Positions 10,124-22,076 of a stretch of 64,000 bases of DNA are shown one piece after another; the first letter of the stretch is position 1, and every line of letters starts with the position of its first letter. The notes under the pieces are model-generated. The model had not been told where the DNA came from. It searched no databases and was given only the letters and a program-made list of their open reading frames with translations. The DNA lies in NCBI GenBank assembly GCA_037367405.1, contig JAZKJV010005750.1:434001-498000 (forward strand), in the 5' to 3' direction. This DNA comes from Ottelia alismoides (Eukaryota; Streptophyta; Magnoliopsida; Alismatales; Hydrocharitaceae). A program made the position numbers and the translations under genes.

Positions 10124-11467
10124 GATCTAGGCATAAGTGTGCGGTATTCGTCGATGAACTATTTTCTACGCATAATTCAAACTCAATACAAGGGTTGTTT
10201 CACCAACTCAACTCAAAGTGAAGACCGTGAAGGTTCGGTCAATTATCTTGTTAATTTTAGAGTTTGGTGATACTGCAATATATCAGAGCAGTTAAAACGA
10301 GCTGTTAGGAACCCAATGCTCTCAGGAGACCGGCCTATCCCAAATTAGATCTTTCCCAGCCAATATGAATTGCGGACCGTTTACCGGCTACCCGATCAAC
10401 TCAATCTGTTAAGGACGTCATGGGCCGCTTTACTGGCTACCAGAGAGATCCTCACTGGAGAACGACTAACTCAAGATAGTAGTCTGAAAAGAGTTAGGGC
10501 GTGGCTCTATCCTAGTGTGCGGGTCGCTCTCTCGCTCAATCAAACCAAACAATAACGGGGTTATTCCCCCGCAAAAATTCTTGATTTTATGGGTTATTAA
10601 GATCAGCTATATTTAGCAGTCCCAATTTTAGTTAGGTGATCACTGAAGAATTTAGATTAGCACAAATATACGTCTACCGTCCAGTCCTAATTTCTTTTAG
10701 ATTTATGTGATAAAACAAGAGGGAGAAATTCGAGAAAAGCCGATGCACGCGGAAAACTATGATGAATGCTCAGTTAGAAGACTTACAGTGAATCCTCGCA
10801 ATCTCCATGTGGGATGCTAGACAGAATTTAAAAATTATTCTATATGGAATGCAAGCCGATGAAAACCGCACCTAAGCAGAAAGTTCTATTAGCGGGGAAG
10901 AATTGAGTTAAATTTGGCTAAGTTGAACGATCTAATGTGCGTCTCAATTAAAGTGCAGTGTGGCTTAAGATCCTACGAGCACAATCAAAAAATAAAAATG
11001 CTTTGAGAGCCGTATGTGCAGGTCTATACTAATCGCCACTCAAGTCGGGCCCTACCCTCACCGGAGAGTGAAACAGGCCACGATACACCACAAATAGAGT
11101 TCAGAGTCTTTTACACACACGAGAGTCCAAACGGACACTGCTATAAATGAGCAGAAATTGAAATTTGCAGAATTTAAAAACATAAACTCTACGCTCTCTC
11201 ACGACTCGACTCGATCTTAATTTAATTGCGGCTTCTTCGGATATCAGTGAAGATGCGTCGGTTTCTTGAAAAACCGCTCCACGTGCGCCGGGTACCTCGC
11301 AAGAAAAATAAGAGAGAGAATGTTATACAGTGACTCAAAAAATAATAAAATAAGAAAATAAATGCTGAAAAAATTATGGAATTTACAATGAAAAATTCGG
11401 GAGTCAGACTACCCGAATGCGGAAAACCGAACAAAAATTTTCAAAACAAAAATCTAAGCCGTTTGCC
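10124..11467 (-). other. E2 untranslated leader
   Basis: No reading frame is supported. The gag-proximal part (10200-10560) matches the plus-strand leader of E6 (about 35640-36060) closely. The PBS-proximal part (10567-11467) matches the E1 leader. The paired motif GGTAGCCGGTAAA / GGTAGCCAGTAAA near 10380-10440 recurs in E6. Confidence 0.75.
10200..10271 (-). other. Conserved leader stem-loop (E2)
   Basis: Arms TCACCAAACTC and GAGTTGGTGA are separated by about 50 bases and end about 80 bases before the gag ATG. Equivalent structures are in E1, E5 and E6. Confidence 0.6.
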
Positions 11468-11485
11468 TCCCCAGCAATGGCATCA
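11468..11485 (-). other. E2 primer-binding site, decayed
   Basis: The minus strand reads TGATGCCATTGCTGGGGA. It differs from the perfect E1 site by four transitions, all C-to-T or G-to-A, consistent with deamination of methylated cytosine. Confidence 0.85.
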
Positions 11486-12514
11486 TCTGACGAGTCCGAA
11501 AACACCGAGTTAAAAAGTTGTTTTTATCTTCGAGTGAAAATAATTAATGTCGTTTGTTGTAGGCGGCGATCGGAAACAATCAAGAAATAACCACAAATTT
11601 TTAATCAATTTTAATCAAGTGGTTTTTATGTTTATTTTACTTGGGCAAGTCCCAAGGTCGATCACAAGGAGGCAAAGGAACAACCTAGAATTATGTCTAT
11701 CCAATTTCGTGTTCGATTTTTGAGGCGGTCTTTTTTTTGGAATTTTTAATGCAAATAAGGATGCAAGATGCGGTTTTGGCCTATTTTAGGGACTAAAATG
11801 TAAATTTCAATCAAACGATGTCCGGAAAATATGAAACTTGGCCACCATATAAATGATGATGAAATAAATGCACTGTAATTTTTTTGGAATTTTTGGATGC
11901 AATATAATTTTTTTTATGGATTTGTAAATGCAAACAGAATGATTTTCAATATTTATCTATAATAAATATTAAACCTACTTATTTTCAAGAGATAAAATTA
12001 TCTAAGATCTATCACGAGATGATGGATCTCAGAAAAATCCTAAACCACGAAAATGTAGATTTTAATACCTATTAAAAATTAAATACTAAAATATGCAAAA
12101 TGATTTTTACAAAGCAATTTATGCATGTAAATGCAAATATTTTTGGGCACAATGTTAAGCAAAATAAATTCTACGATGTGTGATTTTCGGGGAATTTTTA
12201 GAGCAATGGTTCATCAAATAAAAAATGAAGAGCATAAAATGGGCAAAATCTGCAAATTTCCACCAAATAATTAATTATTAATGAACCATCAATCATCAAA
12301 ATATCCACAATATCTCAAAATGTAGAGAATGAAGAAATAAACATCATGTTATTTTTAAATAAGTAAAATGATGTCTAGAAGAGGTTCAAAAACTAAGGGG
12401 AATACAGGGGTATGAATGCAAATGTAATAAATAAAAAAATATCAAAAGTGCAGACGGGGACCTAGTGGTAATTATCGAAATTTGGGGGGATCTACTTGCA
12501 AAATTCCCAAGGGG

Positions 12515-13940
12515 ACACGTGCGAGGCACGTGACCCTTGGCGGCGGGGGTGGTTGCGTGAATAGGGGATCCTCAGGGGTGTCCTTGCAAATGACCCAGGC
12601 AGTCACGTGCGTAGCACGTGACCCCTGGAGGGTGTTGCTGACGTTCCCCCGAAGCACGTGCCTTGCACGTGCTTGGGGGCCTCGGGTCCCGAGCCCCGGT
12701 AGCTGGTGGTGGAGTAGCAGAGGGCACGGCCGAGGCGTGCCGATCGAGGCGGACTGCGAGGAGGCGGAGCCGGTCAGGCGGAGGGACCGGATCTCAGCCT
12801 TGGAGGTGGCGCTGAGAGGAGATAGGCGGTAGAGTGGCTCTCGTAGCGTCGGCGATGGAGCTTTGGCGGCGGAGTGGCTGGCGTAGCGTCGATGTTGACA
12901 GGCGAAGAAGTCGATGACCGACTTCCAGTCGTGGGCGGAGTTGATTGTCGGAGAAGAAGAACGTTGGTGAAGTTCGAAGGCCGGTGCAAGGCGGTTGGCG
13001 GAGCAGGTGGGCGGTGCTCCGGTCGGCGAAGCTTATGGTCGTTGAGATGAAGAGGCCAAGCTGTCGAGGCGAAGGCTGGAGTTGACGCTTAGGCCGACCG
13101 CAGGCAGAGGCGTTGGCAATCGTCGTTGGCCGACACACGGCCATGGGTCCCCGGTGAAGACGCGTGGGCGAAGGAGGTTGTCGGAGATGTGGCGGAGCTG
13201 AAGTCAGCGACGGGCGTTGGCGTTGACGCTTGGGCGGAGAACGACGAAGATGTGGTGGAGGCGCGGCGGAGTGGTGGTGGATCGGCGGAGACGTTAGGTG
13301 CGCGGTGTAGAAGAAAGTGGAGCTCCGAGCGGAGAGAAGCTCGTAGGAGGAGTTTGCGTGATGACGAAGGGAGAGAGAGAGATAGAGAGAGAGATAACCT
13401 GGAAGGGCTCAAGGGGCTCGACGGTGCTTGAAATCGGAGCGGGGCAACTGCTGATGGCGGCGCTGCGACGAGGAAGAACCTCGGATCACACTGGCGCGGC
13501 TGTCACGACCGGAGGGAGAACGGCGGATGGGGATCTGGGGTTGATGCCAGAGCTCTTAAATAGGGCATGAGAGGGGCTGGCTGCACGAGATAGGAGGAGC
13601 GGCTGTTGCAGAGGCGGTAGTCGTAGCGGTGGTTGCGAAGATATCGGAGGAGGGGCGGCACGCGAAATTGGAGGCTGAGAAATCGGGTGGTTGTTGACGA
13701 TGGAGAGACCGGGGGTCGTTGGGGGAAGACGATGCTCAGGAACCGTTCAATCAGAGAGATCGAACGGTTGAGATTACGCCACGTGCGTGACTGAGGGAAG
13801 GGGACGAGGCACGTGCGGAGCACGTGCCTGGGAGGCACGTGTGACGCACGTGCGTGTTTTTTTTTATAAAAACGAAATAAAGAAAAGGCTAAAAAACGAT
13901 GACACGTGGCGGCCTCTGGGGATGCCACGTGTCAGCACCA
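12515..13940. promoter_or_regulatory. CACGTG (G-box) clusters in the E2 LTR
   Basis: CACGTG cores recur at about 12517, 12528, 12604, 12616, 12655, 12666, 13781, 13812, 13822, 13836, 13847, 13902 and 13926, mostly as inverted pairs. Similar positions in the E1 LTR suggest conservation. Confidence 0.55.
13555..13563 (-). promoter_or_regulatory. TATA-like box of the E2 LTR
   Basis: The minus strand has CCCTATTTAAGAG, matching the box in the E1 LTR. Confidence 0.5.
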
Positions 13941-14795
13941 GAAAAAACGAAAATAAAAGATTTGTAAAATCGATAAAAATAGCAAATGACCTCTGATCGG
14001 AAAAATTCCTTCACTAAAAATGCTCGTCTCGATGAGATCTACAACTTTCATGAAGACATCAAAACCAAAATCGGTCAAATATTAAAAGTGAATTTTTGGG
14101 GTATCCTATGTACATAGAATACCTTGATTTTTGGGTTTTCTCATTTTTTGGCATTTTTAAATAAGATAAAAAAACCGAAAAAATATGGAAAAATCAAAGA
14201 CAAATAAAGACACCTTAATCTAATTTTTTTGGATTTTTATTAATAAAGAAAATATGTACATAAAATACGGGTGAGAAAACCGCTAAAATATACAATGTAC
14301 AAAAGAGGCCCAAAACCCAACTTTCACATACGAGCTCTGATTTACTTGAACTTGGTCTTGTTTTGAAGGTAGTTGCATGTGTATTAGTTCAAAAGTGAGT
14401 AGGATCAAATCGGACAATGAATGGGGAAGATATGTGGCTTTTAGTCCGAAAATCCTGAAACTAGGGTTTGGGTTTTTGGTCCACTTACCAGGGTTAGTTA
14501 ATTTTTTATAATTTTTTATTTATTCTTGTTAGTGATGTGTACACAGTGGAGGTGGTTTTGTGTCATGTGGTGTTTGCATGAAGGAGTTAAAAATAGGGGA
14601 AGTTAGGCTATTTACAGGTCAACTTTGGCTTGGATTTTTTTGCTTCTTATTTTGTGCAAAATTAATGCTAAAATGCAATTCTTATGAAATCATGCATGAA
14701 TACTAATTATGCAGAATAAATGCAGAAATGCTGTTGATTTTGAGGGATTTGAGCTTAATTAATGAGACTTAGAGTGATGAATATGAGATTCATCA

Positions 14796-15863
14796 ATGAC
14801 ATCATTCTAGGAGACGGACATCGCATAAGGTGCTCCAATCCGGCCTTTGGTGGCCTAATCTCTTCAAGGATTCCGACGAATTCGCGAAGAGGTGTACTGA
14901 CTGTCAGAAGATGGGTACTTGCGGACAAAGAGATAGGATGCCCATGTAGACCATTCACTTTTGTGAGGTTTTTTACGCATGGGTATTGATTTCATGGGCC
15001 CATTTCCTAAGAGTCAGGGATTTGAGTACATTCTGCTTGATGTGGATTATGTAAGTCGTTGGGTCGAGGCCATCCCTGCCCGAATCGCAAATGCTAAGAC
15101 TGTCTGTCGATTTCTGAGGAAAAATATCATTTCACGGTTCGGGGTACCTAGAGTTCTGATTTCAGACGAGGGGACTCACTTTATCAACAATAAGGTAAGG
15201 GCCCTTGCGGATGAGTTCAGCATTGACCATCGTGTTGCCACTCCATATCACCCTCAGACCAATGGTCTTGCTGAAGTATCGAATAGGGAGATTAAGACTA
15301 TTTTACAGAAGGTAGTCCGCCTAGACCGAAAGGATTGGTCACAGCTTTTGGACTCGGTGTTGTGGGCCTATCGGACTTCCTTCAAGACACCATTAGGGAC
15401 ATCTCCCTTTCATCTAGTCTATGGCAAGCCATGCCATTTTCCAGTGGAAATCAAGCACAAGTCACTATGGGGAGTCACAGAGTTATTATTGGATCCCGAG
15501 AGTATAGAAGAATAGAGGAAAGCAGAGTTGGCATCCCTGGAGGAACTGAGAGATACAACCTTTTCGAGTAGCCTATAGTACAAGCAAAAAGTGAAGATAT
15601 GGCACGATTCTCATATCAGCCATAAACAGTTTGAGCTAGATCAACGTGTATGGTTGCTTGATTCTAGGCTAAAATTATTTCCAGGGAAATTACAGAGTAA
15701 ATGGAAAGGTCCTTATGTGGTCAGAAAGGTACATGACAATGGCAGTATTGATATATGTGAGTTGTCATCTTCCTCTACCTTTCGAGTCAATGGTCAGCAC
15801 CTCAAACTATATCTAGATCATGATCCGCCGACCGTTGATGTTGCCCCTATTCATCTGGTATGA
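14796..15863 (+). pseudogene. E3 integrase, interrupted by E2 and frame-broken
   Basis: This catalyses insertion of element cDNA into the chromosome. The zinc-binding HHCC domain starts right after the E2 LTR (HH at about 14798-14803, CTDCQ at about 14895-14909). The catalytic core (14979-15515) has GIDFMGPFP with the first Asp, LISDEGTHF with the second Asp, and the Glu in LAEVSNREIK, i.e. the D,D-35-E triad. The Athila-like C-terminal domain follows (WLLDSRLKLFPGKLQSKWKG, about 15651-15710). Damage: TAG just after the zinc-binding part, a 1-base loss at about 14977-14981 where Trp-Gly-Ile-Asp is expected, TAG at 15513-15515 and a further TAG near 15573. The ATG at 14979 is an artefact of the frameshift, not a true start. 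Confidence 0.93.
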
Positions 15864-15994
15864 GATGTGCTCTTTGACTCACATCACCTGCATCTCATAC
15901 ATGATTATCACTTCCATCTTCCACTGTATAGATCCATATATCCATATCATTCATTTGTTATGTCTGCCACCCTGTCGTCATCTTATGGTTTTGG

Positions 15995-16360
15995 TATACT
16001 TAGGACGTACTTTGTCCTAAGTATGGGGGGTGTACCCCGAGTTATTCTATTTTTCGATCCTCTCCATCCTCTCCTCTTCTTATCTATACTTAGGGATACA
16101 TTACCCTAAGTATAGGGGGAGACAGTCTAAGTACGATCTGTTCATCCCCACCCATGACCCTCCCTGCTTTGTGTACAGTCTTCTATACTTAGGATTATTT
16201 GATCCTAAGTATAGGGGGGACGGTCAACTTCTCATCCGTTCATTCATTCCTTCATTTGTTCTTTATTCTTTAGACTTTTCTATACTCAGTACGAGTTATG
16301 TCTTCTCTTTTACTCTCCGATCTATGAGGACACAACTCAAGCTAAGTATAGGGGGGTCGT
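15995..16360 (+). repeat. Array of four hairpins with polypurine-like ends (E3)
   Basis: Hairpins lie at about 15995-16030, 16085-16120, 16183-16220 and 16280-16358. The first three have arms CTATACTTAGG / CCTAAGTATAG and short loops. The fourth is longer (arms about 25 bases, including ACGAGTTATGTC / GGACACAACTC). Each ends in TAAGTAT(A/G)GGGGG, a copy of the element's polypurine tract. Confidence 0.8.
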
Positions 16361-18310
16361 ATATACTGCGTATATACTTTAGCCATAACTCATACTTTCG
16401 TATTTTTATTAATAATTATGGCTAATGACACTAATTTAATTCATTAAATTCATTAAAAACCTTAATAAAAAGATGTTGATTACTCCTCAAATTCTTTTTG
16501 TATTTACTGAATAATAAATCAGGTGAAAATATTTTTTGCAAAATGTTTGAAAAATAGTTTGAAAATCTTTGTGAAAAATCTTTTGAAAGCTATTTGGAAA
16601 ATGTTTTGTTACATGTTTTCAACCTTTGTAAAATGTTTTGTTTGAAAAATTTATTTTCTTTGTGTGAAATAAAATGTTTGAAGAACTATGTGCAAATGGT
16701 TTGAAAATGGTTGCAAAAACATTTGAAAAATATATATACTGTTTGGAAAACCTTTTCAAAATGATTTTCAAATGTGTGTACATGTTTGTAAAAATTGTTT
16801 GTAAAAATTATTTTGGACTATAGTTTTCAAAAATTGTTTGAAAAACCTTTTTCAAATAAGTTTGAGGAATATCTACATTACACAAAAATTCTTTATTCTA
16901 TATACCTATAAAATTGACCACGTATCCCTTGTAAATTCTTAAAATCTATTTCTTATAAATATAAGATGCATCCATGTGTAAATATTTGTACCTAGTTTTT
17001 AGCCAAAATCTTTTGTTTTCAAAAAATCTCAAAAACATTTGCAAAACTAAAATACCAAAAACATTTGAAAAATCTTTTTCAAAATACCAAAAAATGCATA
17101 TGCATCATATTTTCAAAACATCCATAAAAAGTTCAAAATCTTTGAAAATTGTATCACAAAAATATTTTCTGCATTTTGCATAGAATTTGCATAGCATTCG
17201 CATTTTTCGGATTGAGTTTGATAGTTGAACGAGTCTAAGTAAAATTTGAAGATTGGAGCTTGGTTGGATCTTAAAAATATACCTAATAACAGGAACTTTA
17301 TAGGAGCTGGAAATGAGATACTTCAGCTCTAGTTGACTTAATTCTTTGAGGATCACGAGACTTGGTTCAATGGATTCTTGACTGCCTAAGTAGAGTATTT
17401 CAGAGCACACACACGACTCTTGTTGATAATGACCTAACTTGGACACATGCACTTTTCACATGGCTCAACTCAGTTGGAGTGGTGAGGGGATTGGATTTGT
17501 CCGGTATGAGAAGCACACAAGTGGAAACATTTGTCCTCCTCTAGGAAGGGAAGTGCACCATCCAGTGACGAGCAATTCTAAAGACAGGAGAGTGTGGGTT
17601 GCGATAGAGCTTCAAAAGAGGGATAGTCTACTGGCTCAAGAGGAAAAACTCCCTATGTAAATGCTGCTGTAAATAATATTTCAAAAAAACTCCAAAAAAG
17701 TGGACAAGCCTGTACAAAAAATAAAATGCTATACTTGTATAGTCAATAAGCAAGCTTGAGGTTCAAAGTCAAATAATGTGAGCCTGTAGCTGGATGACTT
17801 GACTACACTGGTCTTGCATCCTAGGATAGGTAGCTATACTAGCTACCGTCCATTCTTCTCTTCACCCCCTCCTCTTGAGTTGGTTGCCACTTGAAGAAGG
17901 GAATACCCCGCTCATCGAGGAATGAGTTATTAGATTGGGGAATCATTGGGATGTCATATTGGAGAAGTCAGTCTCTTTGTCATTTCAGTTGGGGAGAGCC
18001 ACCATCACTTGCACTGTACGAGTCAGATTCATAGTCGTAAGGGTTTGCGTATGAGTTGAAGTATTCTGACCTGGCTATTGAGGAGACTTGAGCAGAGTTT
18101 TAGGATTCTCGAAGGCTGTTGGATTTCAAATCCGATTCTCGCTAAGGTTCCTCCCGCACTAAAATTTCAAAGGTCCGACTTGAGCTCCAAACTTTGATTT
18201 TGTGAAGACAAGTTTGATAACTAAATTAAATCCATTTTTCTTCTTTTTCTTTTCTTTGTTTTTCTTTTCTGCACTTATTGCATAAGTGTTTGCTAGAGAC
18301 TAGCAAAGGC
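16361..18310 (+). other. E3 3' non-coding region
   Basis: A/T-rich with many TTTGAAAA-type words (16500-16860); no convincing coding sequence and no envelope-like frame. The segment 17200-17680 is related to the 3' regions of E4 and E6 (for example CTTCAAAAGAGGGATAGTCT). Confidence 0.65.
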
Positions 18311-18323
18311 AAGTATAGGGGGA
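18311..18323 (+). other. E3 polypurine tract
   Basis: AAGTATAGGGGGA directly precedes the TGATGAACC start of the 3' LTR. Confidence 0.85.
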
Positions 18324-21300
18324 TGATGAACCTCTATTTCATAATCTTTATTCTATCATTTTGGTCTCAAAACCTTAGTAAATACATGTAAATACCCCTA
18401 ATTCATGCATTTTAGCAATCATGCATGTATGTGTAAATAGTATATAAAATACTGTTTTAAAGCCAAAATTATAGAATAAAGAAAAGAGAAGAAAAAGAAT
18501 AAAATATTGCAAATATTTTATAACCCGAAACCCTGAGACCTAGGCATTTCGATGACTAGGTCGACAAGGAATAAAGTAGGGGGAGATAAGGGCCAGAAAC
18601 CAATAAAAATCCCTTTTATTTGATTCATTCTTTATTCATTTTGGGACCTATTTTTAGATCCACTTTTTATAATTCAAATAAAGAAACTTTCTACACAAAA
18701 GTTGTAGATAATTAAATATAGAAAAATACAAAATTGATTTTCACGCAAAAATAATGTACAGATAAAAAGTTATGATCTGAATAAGATTCCAAAATCCCAA
18801 CTTCCCAGACCTGTATCTCTCAAATAAAAACTCAAAATGTATCAAAATCACATTTAATTGTATATAATTTTTAATAATCTATTTAATGAAGTGATTTCAT
18901 ATTTTTCCGAGTTACGGTTTAAAAGTTAGGTTCTGGACCCCTATTGTATACTTGTACCGATTAGAATATTCATTTTATTTATTATTTCATTATTTTTATA
19001 ATTTATATTTTTATAATTTTGTAAATATTATTTATAATATATATATATATATATATTAAAAGTGGAATAAAAACATCAATAAAACATAAAATTAGAACAC
19101 TTGTATACAAATACATAGGTATAATACCTGTAAAATTAATACTTCTATTTATTTAAGTGTATAAAATACATCAGAAAAATAAAATAAAAATATATTTAAG
19201 TTTATAAAAATAAGTTATAAATGTATAAAATAATTAACAAAATTAATAAAATTAAATATATAAAATAAAAATAAAACATTAAAATATATAGATAAATAAA
19301 CCTATATAACCTATAAAAGGAAACTTGTATTTTTAAATCTTAAAAATAAAAAAATCATAATAAAATACTTCATAAAATAAAAAACCTTTTTTTATTTAAT
19401 AATCTAAAAATAATAAAATCCTTTATTATTTTTAAACGAATTAACAAAACTTTTTACCAAGGAATTTTCTGGTTGGTCGACGTGGACCAACCAGAAGCCT
19501 CCGTTAGTTGACCTCGGTTAGCTCTCTGACCGAGGACTGACCGTTGTCAGACCTGCATTTCCTCCCGTTTTCTCAATTTTTTCGAGGCCTAATCTTGCAT
19601 CTTCTCATGTCGATCCCTTCGCGACTTTTGTGCCTCGTTCCTTGATCTTACACGCCTAAGCCTCTCCTAGGGCTGTGGACAATTGATTTGCTCGATCTCC
19701 CTCGATCTTTGGGAGCACCTCGTCAACCCATTCAAATACATCCGCCACATTCCCTTTCGAGTTTAAACACCCTTTGACCCATTTCTCTCCATTTTTCGTG
19801 CCCCATCGAAGAAGGGAGGTGGCAGCTCCAACTCCTGGCCGTCAAATGGATTGAGGAAGCGACGAAGGGGCGTATCCACCACCTCCGCCAGCCACCGGTG
19901 TCAAGGTCCTTCCTCAGGTGATTCTCACCTTCGAGGTTCTATTTTCCTTATTTTCTTTGTGTTCTTTTATTCGCAGTAGTCTTAGGATAAAAATCCCCGT
20001 CTCCCTTTCGCGTTTCACCCATTCGATTCCTTCAGCAACCACCTCGCCGGAGTTAGCCCCAACGAGACTCCACTTCACCGTTTCCGCCACCCCACGCTCC
20101 CATTATGCCACTGCAGGGTCGAGGCATTTTGCCCTCAATCCCTTCACTTTGTCTTGCAGGTCCAGGAAACGTATCGCACACCTGGGGCATTTTTGACTGC
20201 TCGCCGGAGATACCTGGAGGTGCGTCGCTCCTCCAGCCTTACAGGTAAGCGTTGGTCCTCTTCCGGCCATTCTGTGCCTTCCAGGCAACTGAGGACACCT
20301 GCAGGAGTCATTCAAGCCCTTTTGGAGTAGAAGGAGACAAAGGAGGAGGGAGATCTCGCCGGTCGAACTTCGCCCCGACGGAGTTCTTCCTAGTTCATCC
20401 TCCTGCCTCCTCCGCCGTCGGATCACAGGACCTCTCAAGTTTGATCGTGAGTCATCTGATCTAGCCGAGCATCGACCGTCGATCGTCTCTGGATGATCTA
20501 ATCCCGACTGCTGGATCACGAACCAGTATCGATCGTTAGGAACGTGATACGTGGCAAGTGGATGTAGAGCAGCCGTCCGATCAGCAGAGCCTTAGGTATT
20601 TTGCAGACACACCCTCATGCCTTTTTGTAATTTTTGTTTAGTACTCAACATTTCATTTGTAGTTTATTATATTTGTAAAATTTGCAAAATCACCCCTGTT
20701 GTTTTCATATTTGCACATTGGTCCTTGGCCGCGTCACCTCACGTGACATACGCACGTGAGGGCGGGCATTTTGCACCAGGAACACCTTGCTTTTTGGTAT
20801 TTCTAAGTAGTCCAGCAATTATTTTATAATGTTTTAATCTTTTGGGTGAAATTACAAGTGATCCCTCGGGTTTTTGTTATTTACCATTAGGTCCTTGTCA
20901 GGCACGTGACGTGCTTTTGTGGGAAATTTTGCACTTATACTCCTGAGTTTTTGATTATTTGCGATTGGTCCAGTAATATTTTTGATTCAGTTATAATTTT
21001 CTGGAAATATTGCATCCAGCCCCTTGGACTTTTGGATAATTACATAAATACACCTACTAGAATGTAATTTCTTTTTACTTCTTGCATTTATTTCATGCAT
21101 CTCCAACTCTAAAAAATCCCTAAAAAATAGCATAGCTTCCTGTTTCATTCCTCTATCACGACATATTTTTATTTTTCATTTAGCATCGTTTTATTATTTA
21201 TAAAAATTCAAAAACATGCATTTTCTTCACTGTTTGCATTATAAAATACATAAAAATTATAAAACATTTCTGAAAAATTCAAAAAAAATATATTTTGTGT

Positions 21301-22076
21301 GTTTTGCATCTTTCAACTTCAGACTAGAAATCACTAAAAAATACAAAAAACTCATCAAAATTACAAATCCACAAAAATCTTTATAAAAATATTAAAAATT
21401 CCTGAAAATCCTAAAAATCTAATTTCTGTTTCTGAATTTTCCTTATTTTATTGTCTTTATTTTAAAATTAGATTAGAGAATTTTAGTTCCTGTTAGATAT
21501 TTTTCATCTCCATTTTAATTTTAGGCATCTATTTTGTTCCTTGTTTTCAGTATTTTTGACATTAAAAAATACCAAAAAATTAGCAAAAATACAGAAAAAT
21601 CACAAAAACATTAAAAAAATAAAAAGCACAAAAATATTTTATTCCCTGAATTTTGCTTATTTTCGTCGATTAATATATATATAAATATTGGATCTCTCTT
21701 TTCTTTATTGTATATACTTTATTATTTCAAAGAAAAGGAAAAAATAAAAAAATATAAAATATAAAAAGAAAATAAAAATCATAAATTTCAAAATCAAAAT
21801 ATGAAAATATAAAATCAAAAATTAAATAAAAAATAGAAAATTAAATACCCACAAAAATAACATTTATAGACAAAAACATCACACTCATTCTTATGCATTG
21901 ATTTTGCCTGATCTGTCCTGCTTGTTCTCTGTGTTCGACCTCTACATACTTGCTCCTATACACATCTTTTATGTAGAGTTATAATAAGTTTTAACTCCAC
22001 ATCTTGCTTGTCATTGTTTGATCATTTGTTGTGGGTTAATTATTGACTGAATTCTGAATTTCGTGTGGTCACCACA
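18324..22076 (+). repeat. E3 3' LTR
   Basis: About 3.75 kb, starting TGATGAACC and related over its first few hundred bases to the solo LTR at 50374, including GGTCGACAA...AATAAAGTAGGGGGAGATAAG. The middle holds AT-rich sequence (18950-19450), a GC-richer part (19480-20560) and CACGTG cores near 20738, 20753 and 20902. The 3' end is placed at a CA near 22076 where E5 gag resumes. No gene is supported. Confidence 0.75.
19035..19056. repeat. (TA)n microsatellite
   Basis: About 11 TA dinucleotides in tandem inside the E3 LTR. Confidence 0.9.

Larger units (their letters stand above)
8765..14795 (-). mobile_element. E2: Athila-like LTR retrotransposon, 5' part only
   Basis: Minus strand: 5' LTR 11488-14795, decayed tRNA-Asp PBS 11468-11485, leader 10124-11467, and gag 10123 down to 8762 where E1 has inserted. 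Protease, polymerase and the 3' LTR should lie left of the window. E2 itself is inserted in the integrase zinc-binding region of E3; the 5 bases after its LTR start (14796-14800, ATGAC) are the candidate target duplication. Confidence 0.88.
11488..14795 (-). repeat. E2 5' LTR
   Basis: The LTR is 3308 bp, from TGATGAATC at 14795 to GTCA at 11488. It is the same family as the E1 and E5 LTRs, with similar outer thirds and a more diverged GC-rich middle (12480-13860). It contains a GA-rich run at 13368-13396, a TATA-like box and CACGTG clusters. No gene is supported. Confidence 0.9.
14796..22076 (+). mobile_element. E3: Athila-like element, 3' part (integrase to 3' LTR)
   Basis: Plus strand: integrase from its zinc-binding region, hairpin array, long 3' non-coding region, polypurine tract and 3' LTR. 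Its 5' part (LTR, gag, protease, polymerase) must lie beyond E2, left of the window. It is inserted in E5 at the end of gag. The right boundary (about 22076) is set by the CA before resumed E5 gag sequence and is uncertain by some 10 bases. Confidence 0.82.

Noticed and set aside
12482..13996. Open frames in the GC-rich part of the E2 LTR
   Set aside because: Same reason; they lie inside a defined LTR and share no protein similarity with the E1 set.
14979..14981. ATG as the true start of the integrase
   Set aside because: The conserved zinc-binding part lies upstream, and a 1-base loss next to this codon created the apparent start.
15995..16360. Regularly spaced palindromic repeats resembling a CRISPR array
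   Set aside because: Plant nuclear retrotransposon context; spacing is irregular, arms copy the polypurine tract, and the array recurs in several elements.
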